Positions 37,851 to 48,994 of a stretch of 64,000 nucleotides of DNA are shown piece after piece; position 1 is the stretch's first letter; each line of letters opens with the position of its first letter. The notes below the pieces were generated by a model. That model was not told where the DNA came from, did not search any database, and saw nothing but the letters and a program-made list of their open reading frames with translations. The translations under genes were made by a program, and so were the position numbers. Source of the DNA: Metaphire vulgaris (Eukaryota > Annelida > Clitellata > Crassiclitellata > Megascolecidae). The stretch lies in NCBI GenBank assembly GCA_018105865.1, contig CM030840.1, forward strand, positions 9,909,794 through 9,973,793, in the 5' to 3' direction.

Positions 37851-38859
37851 CCCCTTAAACGGGTGCGACGAGTTGTGCTCGTCCAACGTTATCTTTCCGC
37901 ATTTGTGCGCGACGAGTTGCGCTTATCATATAAGTTTCATAGTCTTTTGTATGTCGTGTGCAACGAATAAGGCCTGTCTTGTGCTATAAATCGCTTTAGT
38001 ATCTATCCATTCGCTAGATGACACCTATTTTTTTAACTAATCGGCTCTTTGTAAATAGGGAATATATATTCTTTGGGCCAGGGTCATACTGTTGGCTGCG
38101 CTGAGTAGAAATAGCTTTCACAAAACTATTTGTTCGCATTAGAAGTTATCTATCTTTACCAAATGCTGACCGATTTTCAAACTTTATGATTTATTTTGTT
38201 CCTCTGACATCCCCCTACAACTTTGCCGCTCATTCAAGTGGGGTTACCGCTGAAAAATGTTCGCTACAGAGCTTCTAAAAAAATTTTGAGAGGGGTTCTA
38301 TTTTTTTGGGTTAGGGTTAGGGTTAGGGTTCTTTGTTTTGCACGGATGGTTAGAAAGAGCAGTAAAAAAGCTAAGCAATGGGATACACCTCATTTTCTTA
38401 GCTCTTATGTAGCCTGAAATAGAGCAAATTTTTAAAAAATAAGGAAACTCAAAATTCATCGCTAACTTCTGTTGCGACAATGGGTGTTCAGGTTAGAAGT
38501 TATCTATCTTTACGAAATGTTGACCAATTTTCAACTTATTGATTTATTTTGTTCCTCTGACAACCCCTACAACTTTGCTGTGCACTCGAGTAGGATTACC
38601 GCTGGAAAAATTTTGGGAGGGGTTGTATTTTAGGCCAAAGAGTGGACCCTACCACCAAATTTCTTTGTTTGGCACAGATGATTAGAAAGGGGAAAAAGAA
38701 GGCTAAACAATGACGTATATCTCATCTTGTTAGCTCTTAGATAGCCTGAGATATAGCAAATTCAAACAAATTACAGTTTCATTTTTGAAGAACGTTTTTC
38801 CAAAAAATAATACCCTGGTACGGTGATGGCGCCTAAAAATTTAATCCCCGTTAAAGGGG
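37851..38859. mobile_element. piggyBac-like non-autonomous element, copy C
   Basis: The right flank is TTAA (38860-38863) and the left flank is CTAA (37847-37850), a one-base change. The ends are CCCCTTAAACGGG and CCCCTTTAACGGGG (reverse complement of the right end). Three units about 48 bp apart (near 37858, 37904, 37954) carry a GCGACGAGTTGTGCTCGTC-type palindrome. CTTTAGTATCTATCCATTCG is shared with copy A. Two internal direct repeats follow (about 38150-38420, 38490-38760). A short TTAGGG array lies at 38312-38332. Confidence 0.82.
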
Positions 38860-39073
38860 TTAAGTAAATTCTTTTTTATGCTAAATAACATGACTGAATC
38901 ATTCAAGGCAATAATATAATCACCATCATCCAGCTCCATCAATGCTATATCTGTAGGTGTCAACAGCCCATAATAATATATATAAAGTTAAATTAAATGG
39001 CAGTTTCAAAATCTTGAAGTTTTCAAAACCTTCATTATCACCCTTACTTTCCCAGGATATAACCATCACTCAC

Positions 39074-39175
39074 CTCTTCCACCACGATTACTATCAGCTG
39101 CTGCACTCTCACACAAATCCTCAGAGTTCTGTGTACGTGAACTGCTTCTTAGATGAGGTGGAATATACTTTCCTC
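39074..39175 (-). CDS. DDX3: DDX3-like helicase, exon with YIPPHLR
   Basis: This 102-nt exon is entered after GTGTTTAG and left at GGAAGAG|GTGAGT. It encodes GGKYIPPHLRSSSRTQNSED, then LCESAAADSNRGGR plus one base. Y-I-P-P-H-L-R is the conserved N-terminal motif of DDX3 proteins, described as an eIF4E-binding element in the human protein. The two-base start and one-base end fit the flanking exons. Confidence 0.94.
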
Positions 39176-39433
39176 CTAAACACATAACCACACTAATAAT
39201 ACCTCAATAACTGTTGCAACATGAAAATGTCTTTGCAAAATATGTAACGAATTTACATCTGTGCAATAATCTTCTTAATCTGTGCAATAATAACATCTTC
39301 AAGAATTTGCCAAATCAATTAACAGAAGCATTGAACTCAGACAGAGTAGCAATTTACTAAAGAAAAGTCAGGTGAGTCTCAAAATAAATCAATTGAAATT
39401 CACTAATACTGGTCATATTGTTAACCAACTTAC

Positions 39434-39485
39434 CCTGATCTCTTTGTCCACGCTTCTCAGAAGAGTTTAAGTCTAGATCAGCTAC
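39434..39485 (-). CDS. DDX3: DDX3-like helicase, most 5' exon found (VADLDLNSS)
   Basis: This 52-nt exon is entered after TTTGTTTGCAG and left at CAGG|GTAAGT. It encodes VADLDLNSSEKRGQRDQ plus one base. L-D-L-N-S-S is the conserved N-terminal DDX3 segment that overlaps the nuclear-export region in vertebrates. It begins in phase 0, so a short upstream exon should hold the initiator Met and about 10-16 residues. That exon was not found with confidence upstream. Confidence 0.9.
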
Positions 39486-39638
39486 CTGCAAACAAAATAT
39501 CTATTGTTGTCACTGCCTAACAAAAATCTATTAATGTGATTGCCATCATGAACACAGCATAATAATGTAGAAAAGTTCCAGTCTCTATTCTGATGAAAGA
39601 TATGTCTAATAAATATCTAATACAAAGGTAAAAGCTTA

Positions 39639-40243
39639 CCATGTATACTCGCGATAAAGTCGATCCGAGTATAAGTCGACTCCTAATTTTTTTGATTTGA
39701 ATGGGTCTAAAATCATTGACCTGGGTATAAGTGACGTCACCACGGTGCACCCTCTTGAGGTGATCGTGAGAGTTGGAACAATGGAGGACGCTAGCTGGGC
39801 ACGCGGCGCTATTGCATAGATTCAAAAACTGTGTTTTAGATTTGAACAATCCAGAAACTAAACAATTTTGACATTCACCGATTGATTTCTGACGATTACG
39901 AAAACTTTAACCCTGCTGTTCACTCACTCTTGGCAATTTGAACAATTTAATTAATCTTTTAAAAAATTATTTTAATATTTATGTAGCTCCAATAAATTAC
40001 AAATATTTATTTGGCGCCTATAAATTACAAATCCTAAAATCGCTGATGCCAACTTTTACTTAGATGCTGTAGCATATGTCGAAAGTAATTAATTACACAA
40101 AGTTTCAGCTAAATCAATTATTTTCGACATCCAGTGTATGGAAACTTTATCCAACAGTTAGTGCCTCGCATATAAGTCGAAGTCAGGATATAAAGCCTGT
40201 GAATTGGTCTTAAATTATTTGACTTTAACGCGAGTATATATGG
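39639..40243. mobile_element. CCGTATATACTCG-family MITE, copy 3 (diverged)
   Basis: The ends CCATGTATACTCGCGATAAA and CCATATATACTCGCGTTAAA (reverse complement of the right end) carry TA flanks (39637-39638, 40244-40245). The 605-bp interior follows copies 1 and 2 with many substitutions. It lies about 150 bp upstream of the first identified DDX3 exon. Confidence 0.85.
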
Positions 40244-40278
40244 TAATAAAAGTAGAGAGGAGCTCAAAAGTTAAGATA

Positions 40279-40545
40279 CAGTCAAATCCAGTTATATCGA
40301 ACTCACTTATATCGAAATCCCGCTTATATCGAATTTTGAGTGCAGGTCCCACCCAACACAGTGTTAATAGATACAAAAAGAAGCTTTACATGTCGAACTC
40401 ACTTATTTCAAAATCTCACTTATTTCGAAGTTGTCCATCAGTCCCTGTTGATTAGAAGTCCGTCAGATATATCAAAGTTACCAACAGTCCAGTGTATCAA
40501 GTCTTATCACGGTATCTTGAGCTTCGATGGAACGGGAATCCACTG
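40279..40545. mobile_element. pogo/Tigger-like MITE
   Basis: The ends are CAGTCAAATCC and CAGTGGATTCC (reverse complement of the right end), with TA flanks (40277-40278, 40546-40547). The interior repeats CACTTATATCGAA-type words. CAGT-ends and TTATATCGAA words are common in pogo/Tigger elements. It is 267 bp with no ORF. Confidence 0.78.
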
Positions 40546-40679
40546 TATTTGACTTTGGGCACCGTGTCAATCTTTGTTTAGCCTGCTATCAGCTATTAAT
40601 CTCTCCTGTCCTAAACTTAGCAGCCAGCAGCTGGCTTCATCCATAGTCCCTCGAGGGGTATTCTCCTCATTGTTGGATA

Positions 40680-40805
40680 CATAGGCGTAAACTTTTAAGT
40701 GGCAGTTAGGCTTGTCGAGCTCCTTCCCTCCCACTTTTTGAGACGGTAAGCTAAAGAAAGCATCTGGGTTGCCCCCCCACCTTTTCACCCAGGTTTACGC
40801 CTATG
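40680..40805. mobile_element. Small hAT-like MITE (CATAGGCGTAAAC ends)
   Basis: Perfect 13-base inverted ends CATAGGCGTAAAC and GTTTACGCCTATG bound 126 bases. The flanking octamers GTTGGATA and GCTGTATA agree at 6 of 8 positions, so a decayed target duplication is plausible. The ends resemble those of the larger element at 48295-50655. Confidence 0.7.
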
Positions 40806-41899
40806 GCTGTATAATGTGGATATGTAGGCAATCAAATAATTTACATTTAGGCCTATTATCGTTTACACGTACGTGACTTCTATACAGTGCATCTTTCGTG
40901 ATCTAGATCAGTACTTTTCAAACTGTGGGTGGCTGGCTGTGGAGGTTTAGTTACTGGGTCGCATAGATATAAGAAATTTATTTATAAATTTTATATAATT
41001 AGACAGAGACTATGTTGACTAAACGATGTCAATTAAAATATTAAAATGCAAGTACAAGTTCAAATCACTACTCAATCAACAAACTTCTATTGTGCCACTA
41101 TCATAATGCCTAGAGCATCAGCCGATGGCGCACCAAATCCAAATCGAATTAGAGCCAGATCAAACCGAAAGATTAGCCACAACAGTGGTTAATAGTGTAC
41201 TGTAATCGGTGTAATGTAATCAATGAAAATGTTTCCTTACTAGCGTCATTATAAATTTTCGGTAACTAAAGCCATAACCAACTTGAAACTTGAAAGTTGT
41301 CGGCAGTAGCATCAGAATGTTTGAAAAGCACTGGTCCTGATTGACTTGCAGCCATTCAAAAATGTTGCCATAGTTTCCGTCTTCCAGTCTACTTGTAAAC
41401 AAAGTCATCATCCACAGCGGGCCTCAATCCCTCCCTCCTTTCCTTATTCAGACTTATGTTCCTTGGGTAAACTTCACTCTGTACTTTGTCCTTGGGTTCA
41501 ATGAGTTAGCTCATTAGTTGCCAGCTTTGATAAACAACAATTCAATAATGAAATTTTAAGGGAAAAGATTTCATAATTTAAAAAGTGGTTTATGGTCTAT
41601 ATTTTTAAAATTTTATTTTATTTATTTATGCAGTGATAGGCCTTATTATTTTAGACAACCGTTACTGTATAAAATCGAAATTTTAAATGGCATAATAGTC
41701 GGATTTTTATAATTAACTACATTTTCAATTTAGCTATTTTACTTCTTTCTTTGTCTCCTGTCCGCAAGGTTGATGTTTCGTATAAATTCTCTGTAATCCT
41801 GCATTTTATGTGCATAAATAATTTCTTCATGAATTTCACTGCCTCGTTGTGGTGACCAAACGGACAGCTGCTAAACTGGCACTTTAAATTCAAAGGTAC

Positions 41900-42204
41900 A
41901 TCCTCCCAAGTAAACATAAGTCTGATGGGTGGGCACTGGGCAGTCTATGGCCTATGCAAAAAATGACCAGATTAGCAATGTCATTTACATGCATGACATA
42001 GCTATTCATCAACGGAATTTCATCGATCCTGCGGATAGGAAGGTTCACACTGAACACATGGAAACCTTGTGGATGAGAGCAAAGCATAAACTCTGCCAAC
42101 AATTTGGAACATCCAATGAACTATTCCGTTCACATTTCCATGACTTTGTATCCAGAAACAAGTTCTGCAGCCAAGAGATGTTTGCGACCTTCATGAACAC
42201 ATAA
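41900..42204 (+). pseudogene. Merlin/IS1016-like (DDE_Tnp_IS1595) transposase C-terminal fragment
   Basis: The frame reads NVIYMHDIAIHQRNFIDPAD, VHTEHMETLWMRAKHKL, then ELFRSHFHDFVSRNKF. This follows the family pattern H..VNHS.NFVDP..G.HTQ.IE..W...K..., with the catalytic Glu in ME-x-LW and a final WR.K-like block. The first two catalytic Asp regions are absent, so it cannot be active. No termini were recognised. Confidence 0.62.
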
Positions 42205-42429
42205 CCTCAGAGAACAATTCAACTTGAAATCCACTTTGAAATACATCTGATGGCATAATTGATGGATGCACGATAGTTATGACATGATTGCTATGGTAAA
42301 ACAGTTCTCTTATAACAACTGCTGTTTCTGTTATGTTTAAAATAAAGAAATAATTAATTTACTTACCTAAAATGCAGGATTATCAAATTCTTAATTGGGT
42401 AAACCTAAAGATAATCCTAATCTTAATAC

Positions 42430-42850
42430 GCAGATGACACCACACCAATGGCAGAAACGGAAAGAAAACTATGTTAGACAGAGTGACAGAAGAGAGTGAA
42501 AAGAAAGAACTAAGAATAAATGCAAAAAAGACATACTGTATGGTAATAATGAAAAAAGAAATTCCTATGTGTAGACTACAATACAGGAGGATAGAAATAA
42601 AACAGGTAACACAGTTCAAATATCTAGGAAGCAGCATTGTTACAAGCAATGGAAGGAGTGAAAAGGACATTGAAACCGGAATAGGAATGGCAAGGACAGA
42701 CTTCATCTGACCTCTGACCTCTGGATTACAACCTCGATGCACCACGGACAAGAGCACGACTATGATTATTTACTGAAGCGACCATCGACTGGTGCTGATG
42801 TACTACTATAATGGCGCTAAAGAAGTCTACTACTACTACTACTACTACCT
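42430..42850 (+). mobile_element. RTE-like RT fragment with (TAC)n tail
   Basis: YADDTTPMAETER precedes a frame change, then EKKELRINAKKTYCMV, ITQFKYLGS-like QVTQFKYLGSSIVTSNGRSE and DIETGIGMARTDF. This is the region from RT motif C onward of the RTE-type family also seen at 795-1022, whose sequence would continue from here. Instead a 3' UTR-like stretch and (CTA)n follow, so the middle is deleted. Confidence 0.75.
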
Positions 42851-43012
42851 TCAAGCAACTTAAAAAGATCCTCACAAACACATTACAACAACATTGTGCT
42901 CTGAAACTCCATTAACAATTGAGAATCTCTTAGCTAGTCGAGTACCTACCTAGTGGTTAAGCAATTCTGCCATACTCATGGGATTTTTAAGACGCGTAAC
43001 AAAAGTAGGTAC

Positions 43013-43158
43013 TTTCCCGTTATCAGGACCACATTGAAGTGTAATGGCTTTTCAGTCGGGAACTTGACCCGAACCCTAACCCTGACCTAACCTTAACCAT
43101 AACCCTAACCCTAACGCCAACTACACCATCCCTCTACTGGAGCCCAGATAACGGGAAA
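43013..43158. mobile_element. Small inverted-repeat element with telomere-like interior
   Basis: TTTCCCGTTATC at 43013 is matched by GATAACGGGAAA ending at 43158. The 146-base interior holds several CCCTAA/CCTTAA units (43070-43110). The target duplication is unclear. Confidence 0.65.
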
Positions 43159-43394
43159 CAACCCAAAAGTATACTCCTGGCAACAATTTTTTTAAATAAT
43201 TTTCAAGAAATTTCAATATCCATTTCTCTCATTGTCTTTTTTGCAAAATATAAATAATTCTGCCTAATATATTCGCCATGTTTTCATTCGAATTGAATCA
43301 GAGCTTTTGTTTTGCCATTTATTCAAAACTCAGGCGATTCTTTTCCACTAACGTTCGTCAGACGGCCTGATGCATTTTTAATATTACAGTACAT

Positions 43395-44010
43395 GTTAAT
43401 AATAATAATAATTATGCACTTCTACAGCACCATTTCTAATACTCAAGGGTATCAATCGATGGTACTTCAAATCCATCCACAAAAGACCAGGTCATTCCAG
43501 AGATCAGTCAGAGGGAAACAGCAAGACAGACTATGGAGGAAATGCTAATCCGAAGAGATGTGTTTTAAGCCTAGATCTGAAAATGCTCAATTTATTGGAA
43601 GATCTGACAACCAGAGGAAAAGAGTTCGACAGATTTTTGGTCCAGAAATAAAAAAGCTCTCTTACCAATTTCAGTGTTTGTTCTAGGTACATTTAACAAT
43701 AAATCAGCAAATCCAGTTGAATGATAATGTTTCGGATGGTTTAACATAGATTTTAAATATTGAGGTTGGCCAGATTGCAGTATTTTAAAAACAAGGACAC
43801 CAGTCTTAAATACAATTCTCTGTTCCACCGGCAGCCAGCGTAACTTTTGAAGGAAAGGTCTAATGTGATCATGTTTACGAGTTTTTGTAATGGCCCTGGC
43901 CACATAATTCTGAATCCTTTGAAGTTTGTGTATATTATATTTGGCCATACCATTGTAAAGGGAATTGCAATCATCAATCCTACTGCTGACAAGGGCATTA
44001 GATTAAGTTA
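43395..44010 (-). mobile_element. L2-group retrotransposon C-terminal fragment
   Basis: The minus strand gives NIHKLQRIQNYVARAITKTR, HDHIRPFLQKLRWLPVEQ, RIVFKTGVLVFKILQ and NTEIGKRAFLF, the C-terminal block of L2-group elements of a different subfamily from the dominant one. The RT core is absent. A (TTA)n tract near 43397-43410 may be its 3' tail. Confidence 0.75.
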
Positions 44011-44639
44011 GGTTAAGATTAGTGTCGCGGCACGCTACAAAATCGATGAAGTGGGCCGCGGTTCCAAAATGTTTGGGAAACCCTGGCTTGAATCATTAAC
44101 GTTGCCAATGGGTCCGGTTGGTTCGATGGTGTTAAGTGAAACCGTAATAAATTAGATATTGATTTCAGGCAAAATGCCTATAACCGATAAAACGTAATAA
44201 TATTCTCGATTCAATCAATTCGACTCAATTTGAGACACTGCTTTACTCGAAAAATGGCCGAGATCCACATATTAAAAAATATTTAGTCACGAATAAATTA
44301 GAAGTTCTTCCCAAAATTCTTGTTAGAAATTATAGGCCTTAATTGATAAAGAACGTGACGAGAATCAATAACATTCTTTCGAAGCAACGCAAAAAATAAT
44401 TTACATAATATATTCGATAAATCTACCTGCTGTTCTAGACCCTTGCCATCTTTGGTTAAATCAATAGGCATATTACAGAATAATCGACGATTAATTAAAT
44501 CTCATCTGTCGAAATAAACGGCAAAACGAAAAAGCAAAACGGAAATATCTTCTCCGCACTCAATGAATGCTTTTTTCTGATTGGCTCGATATTAATCACG
44601 TGTGCTAAAACATGAATTCTGAAGCGTCAAAATAGGTAA

Positions 44640-45720
44640 GGTAAAATCTCGTAAACTTCTACAGCGCCTCGGAAAGCAGCACAGCAGTAGCTGCTTATTC
44701 TTATGCGCTTAATCTTTCTTGAAATAGCTATAGACAGGGTGGTTTGTCGGCCGGGCAAAGGTCAGTGTATCTATGAGGCGGCAGGTCAGGTTGTTGTTGC
44801 TATGGGGGGAAATGACTTTTCGAATAGGAAGGGAGGCTGGAATTGAGTTCCAAAGTTCTGGTGCGGCGTATGAAAAAGCGCGGTTGCAGATTTTGAGTGA
44901 TGACTGATTTAACGGGCGTGACAGTGTGAGATGAGATGATGATCGTGTAGGTCGGGGAGGCTGAGGCGTTAAGAGTTTACGAAGGTAAACCGGTTTTGAC
45001 GAATGAAGTGAACTGTAAGTAATCATTACTATCTTGTACTGTATACGTTCGGATATTTTAAGCCAGTGTAGTGACTTCAGTATGGGTGAAATATGGCAGA
45101 ACTTTGGTGATTTGGTTACTGCTCGGGCCAGTGCATTTTGAATTGATTGTAATTTGTTGATGGAGGTTTTTGGGAGGTTATAGTAAAGGACTAAAGGGAG
45201 TTGCAGTAATCCAGTTTGGAATGGACTATTGAAGTGGCGATTGTGGAGGCAGTTTTGGTGTCAAGGCAAGGACGGAGGCGACGTAGATCGCGAATATGGG
45301 CATAGAAGGATTTCGATAGTTGGGAGATCTGTGATTCTAAATTTAGGGATGAATCAATTTTGAAACCAAGATTTTTTGCAGTTGGAGCAGGGGTTATTGT
45401 GGTATCTGGAGTCAGGACTAGCTTGGGACTGTCAATTTTTTAAACTTGTTGGGGTAGACCTATTAAGAGGAATTCTGTCTTGGATGGATTAAGAGCAAGG
45501 AGGTTAGATGACATCCATGACGAAATAGACAAGAATGCTGATTCAAGCAAAGTAATTGATGTGTCAAATGAGGATGGCGAAAAGGACAGGAATAACTGAG
45601 TGTCGTCGGCATAGAGTTGGTGATTTAAGTTGAGTGAATTGATTAAGGATGATAGTGGTGCGGTATAGAGACTGAACAATACAGGCCCTAGGACGGATCC
45701 TAATGTTATGTAGCATCTGT
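44640..45720 (-). mobile_element. L2-group retrotransposon, RT motif C to 3' end
   Basis: From 45679: [34 protein letters not shown], then [20 protein letters not shown] and a stop. Further pieces lead to FSYAAPELWNSIPASLP near 44860. The 3' UTR includes AAGCAGCTACTGCTGTGCTG, also seen inside the 1025-3249 and 26864-28900 elements. It is 5'-truncated within RT. Confidence 0.82.
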
Positions 45721-45788
45721 ATTAAGTAAATAAATAAGTAAGTAACACGAAATTTCTATATTTCTATATTTATTTCTATATTATAGCA

Positions 45789-47149
45789 CAGATGCTAGTG
45801 CACTTCGGAGCAAAAATGGCTTGATTTGCGATATAGATTAAACACAGCTCCACCTAGGAATAACAAATGGCACATAGATACCAATTTATTACCTTGCATA
45901 ATCAATGACGAGGCCACGGGGGGGGGGGGGTTGAACTTGCTATCAGGGCTAGGGATGTAACTTTTCCGGAAAAGTAGAATGGCCGGAAATATTCCGGAAA
46001 TTTCTGAAATTTCCGGAATACTTCCGGAAAAGTTATAAAAGCCTTCAAAACTTCTCTTTTTTAGAGGTAAACAGACAGCAGTGGACAAAATTAATTACCG
46101 CAGGTCCCACAGCTAAGAAAACGAAGTTTTATTATATATTTTTGGCACATAGGGGGGAAAATTGGTTGAAAACGGGTTCTCCGATATTTTAACGAGATCC
46201 CGCCAATTTAAGTATTCTACTTGCTGCTCAGGGAACCAGCTTCACCTTATGAATATTCACGATTTTGTCGCATCGAGTGCTGGCGAGAGTGTGAGACTAT
46301 GGGTAAATACCGTAAAATAAACAAGTGTTTAGTTTTGTTTTGTGACAATTCGTTAATTTTTCGCCGAACATCGAGATTTATTATAGTTTTAACAAATCAG
46401 ACAGCAAAACGGCGTCGCGTACTCTGGTAACTGGTTCTCTGCGACTTCCGACTCAGACATTATATAGCGCTACCATACTGACAGTTGTTAACTTGTTAAC
46501 AAATGCCCAACAAATGAATAGTTATAAATAGTAATAATGATAAAAAATAATAATAGATATCAGTAATAGTAATCAATAGTAATAAATACTAATAATAAAC
46601 AGTAATAATAATTATAATAAATAACATTAATAATCAACTTTTCCTTTCCGGAAAAGTACCTCAGAAATTTCCGGAAATTTCCGGAAATTTCCTCTGGAAA
46701 TTTCCGGAATTTTCCTAACTCACATCCCTAATCAGGGCTACCCGTGAGATTAATGCAAAATTGCAGGAAAAAATATTTGTGGGGGTAGGGGGATGGTTAT
46801 AAGGATCGGCTCTACTAGTATAAATATTCCAGCGTTCTCTATATATTATATCTACATAACAAGTTCTCTAATATTAAGTCTATATCTATATAACAAGCAA
46901 TCGTGCGTCAGACGGACTGGGACTCGCCATGGCCGTCCATATGTTACTATTTGCAAGAAATTTTATCGGATAGATAAAAATATTGTTTAAAAGTTTTCAA
47001 TGCAATATTTGCGTGTGGAATAGTAATTCTTCCGAACTCTGATGCTGTAAACAGGGCCTGCATGTTTAGAATTTTGGACGCCTTAGCCAGATTTGAATTT
47101 TCGCCCATTCACATACGGACATTCTTGCTCCGAAGTGCACTAGCATCTG
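45789..47149. repeat. Perfect 25-bp inverted repeat enclosing 1.3 kb
   Basis: The 25-base sequence starting CAGATGCTAGTGCACTTCGG at 45789 recurs exactly in reverse complement at 47125-47149. The outer flanks do not show a clear duplication. It is probably the terminal repeat of a DNA transposon of unknown superfamily, with an hAT MITE (45950-46730) nested inside. Confidence 0.75.
45950..46730. mobile_element. hAT MITE with TTTCCGGAAA arrays
   Basis: The ends TAGGGATGTAACTT and TAGGGATGTGAG (reverse complement of the right end) are flanked by perfect 8-bp repeats ATCAGGGC (45942-45949, 46731-46738). Both sub-ends carry arrays of TTTCCGGAAA-type palindromes. The 781-bp interior is AT-rich without transposase. 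Confidence 0.93.
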
Positions 47150-47175
47150 AAGGAACTGCCAAACGCTAATACGTT

Positions 47176-47690
47176 ATGCCTTCCGTAACGACAGTAAGAA
47201 TGCATGCTCATTTGTGTTCTAGTCCACATTACCTCCCTTTCCAGTCTGCTTACCGAAAATATCACTCTACTGAAACGGCTCTGTTGGCAGTCCATGATTA
47301 TATTGTTCGGGCTATTGATGCTGGAAAAGTTACTGCTCTTTTACTTCTTGACCTATCTGCCGCCTTTGATACTGTTGATCATTATATTCTTCTTCAGCGT
47401 CTTGAACATTGGTTTGGAATCTCTGACATTGCTTTACATTGGTTTTCTTCATATTTACATCCCCGCACTCAATCAGTGATAATAAATGAGAATCTCTCAA
47501 CTCCCACTGATCTGTCTTTTGGTGTTCCTCAAGGCTCGGTTCTTGGACCGCTGTTATTTACTCTCTATAGGCCTACAACCCCCTTGGGTTCACTTCTTGA
47601 TGAACATCAAGTAGCGTATCATCTTTATGCTGATGATACTCAAATTCTCATCTCTTTTGATCAATCTTCTTCTAACTCACTGTCTGAAGG
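47176..47690 (+). mobile_element. L2-like RT core fragment
   Basis: The frame reads PFQSAYRKYHSTETALLAVH, LLLLDLSAAFDTVDH (motif A), FGVPQGSVLGPLLF (B) and YADDTQILIS (C). It is intact from palm to motif C but lacks both ends. It runs directly into an RTE-type RT sequence. Confidence 0.88.
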
Positions 47691-47925
47691 CAGCATTTGA
47701 TTCGATCGATCGTCAAACACTGTGGCAGGCCATGAGCGGCATTGGAGTCTCGACATTCTTACTGAATCTGATAAGGGACCCCCACAAAGGCAGCAACGAC
47801 AGAATACGTGTCAACCGCGCACATTCCGAGGCCTTCGTGACATCCATAGGAGTCCGACAAGGATGCGTCTTAGCACCTGCCCTCTTCTGTAGAGCTATGG
47901 ATTGGATACTGGAAAGGGTAATGAG
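47690..47925 (+). mobile_element. RTE-like RT fragment fused to the L2-like RT
   Basis: LKAAFDSIDRQTLWQAMSGI, then GVRQGCVLAPALFCRAMDWI are motifs A and B of RTE-type RT (KAFDSxxRxxLW, GVRQGCxLxPxLF). It joins the L2-like segment near 47688, continuing in a shifted frame. Confidence 0.82.
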
Positions 47926-48810
47926 TTGCTGGGGGCGATTTGTCCGTAAACCAAATTTTCTTACTTACAGCAACCATCAGAACACTTACGTGACAAGAGT
48001 AGGCTATAGAGAGAGGTTTATAGGTTTTGACATGTGGCATGATTATAGAGAAGGATTTACTGGTGTTGACATGGCAAACATTTAAACCTACAAATAACTT
48101 AATTCTATAAAGGGTACTTGTCGGTTATCTGTTGCCATGCCCCAACCGTCAACGGTCAACGGCTGCCGGTAGACCGAGGCGGCGTCGGCTGGGCCTCGCG
48201 TTGGGGTAAATTCAAATAGGGTGAAAGGACAGGCCGCCATCCCGACCCTAACCCTAACCCTACGGTTGGGGCATGGCAACAGATAACCGACAAGCATAGG
48301 CGTCAATCCATAGGGGTCCGGGGGGCCCGGGCCCCCCAATAATTCGGACAGGGGGCCCAGCACTTGTTGGGCCCCCCAATATTTCAACATTTTTATATAC
48401 CAGTTAACACATTTTCCAGTCTCAATGCATGCTCTTCCTGAAATTTCTATTTTTGAAATTTAATATTTTTGGAGTTTCGGTTCAGAAATGGCGATCCACG
48501 GGGGCCCGATTCTCTCCATTGATTTAGAGTGGGCTTAGCATTTGTTCATCATATGTTGCCCCCACTCCAACATGTAGGCCCTTTAACGTTTGCTCAGTTT
48601 CAGTAGTTTGACACAGTCACTGGAGTACCGTGACTGCGTTTATCCAGATTGCCTGCAAATATGAACCTTTTAAACCTGATAATTAATACACTGGGGACGA
48701 ACAAGCAGTCCGACTGTAGGAATCTGGTATCCGGTTGATTGACCCAGGGACATCTGTATATAAGATGTACCTGATTGATCCTAAGTGTAAACTTTCATGT
48801 CACACTGTAG

Positions 48811-48994
48811 CAGTGGCGGCTCCACCGGGGAAGTCAGAGGGCCGTGCCCCCTATTGAGTGCCTGGCCTCCCAGTGGCCCCTGTTGGGACCTATACTTAAT
48901 GCTACATACATTACACAACAAATGGTTGGCCCCCCATGATTAGAAGTTGCCACCCCAACGGCCCCCTACTTGCCAAATCCTGGAGCCGTCACTG
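48811..48994. mobile_element. 184-bp hAT MITE (CAGTGGCGGCTCCA ends)
   Basis: The ends are CAGTGGCGGCTCCA and CAGTGACGGCTCCA (reverse complement of the right end). Perfect 8-bp repeats CACTGTAG lie at 48803-48810 and 48995-49002. It is too small to code. The flanks also carry a partial duplication of GGAATCTGGTAT(C/T)(C/T)GGTTG. Confidence 0.93.

Noticed and set aside
42361..42420. Candidate upstream DDX3 exon ending at a GTAAGT donor near 42363
   Set aside because: The frame required by the next exon (phase 0) ends in TAG, and the encoded peptide does not resemble the DDX3 N-terminus.
42940..43000. Minus-strand MSMAELLNH before a GTAGGT donor as a possible DDX3 start exon
   Set aside because: An in-frame TAG precedes the donor, and there is no similarity to known DDX3 starts.
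40910..44087. Possible large hAT from CAGTACTTTTCAAACTG to GTTTGGGAAACCCTG
   Set aside because: The ends are only loosely similar and the flanking octamers (ATCTAGAT and GCTTGAAT) do not match, so a single element is not supported.
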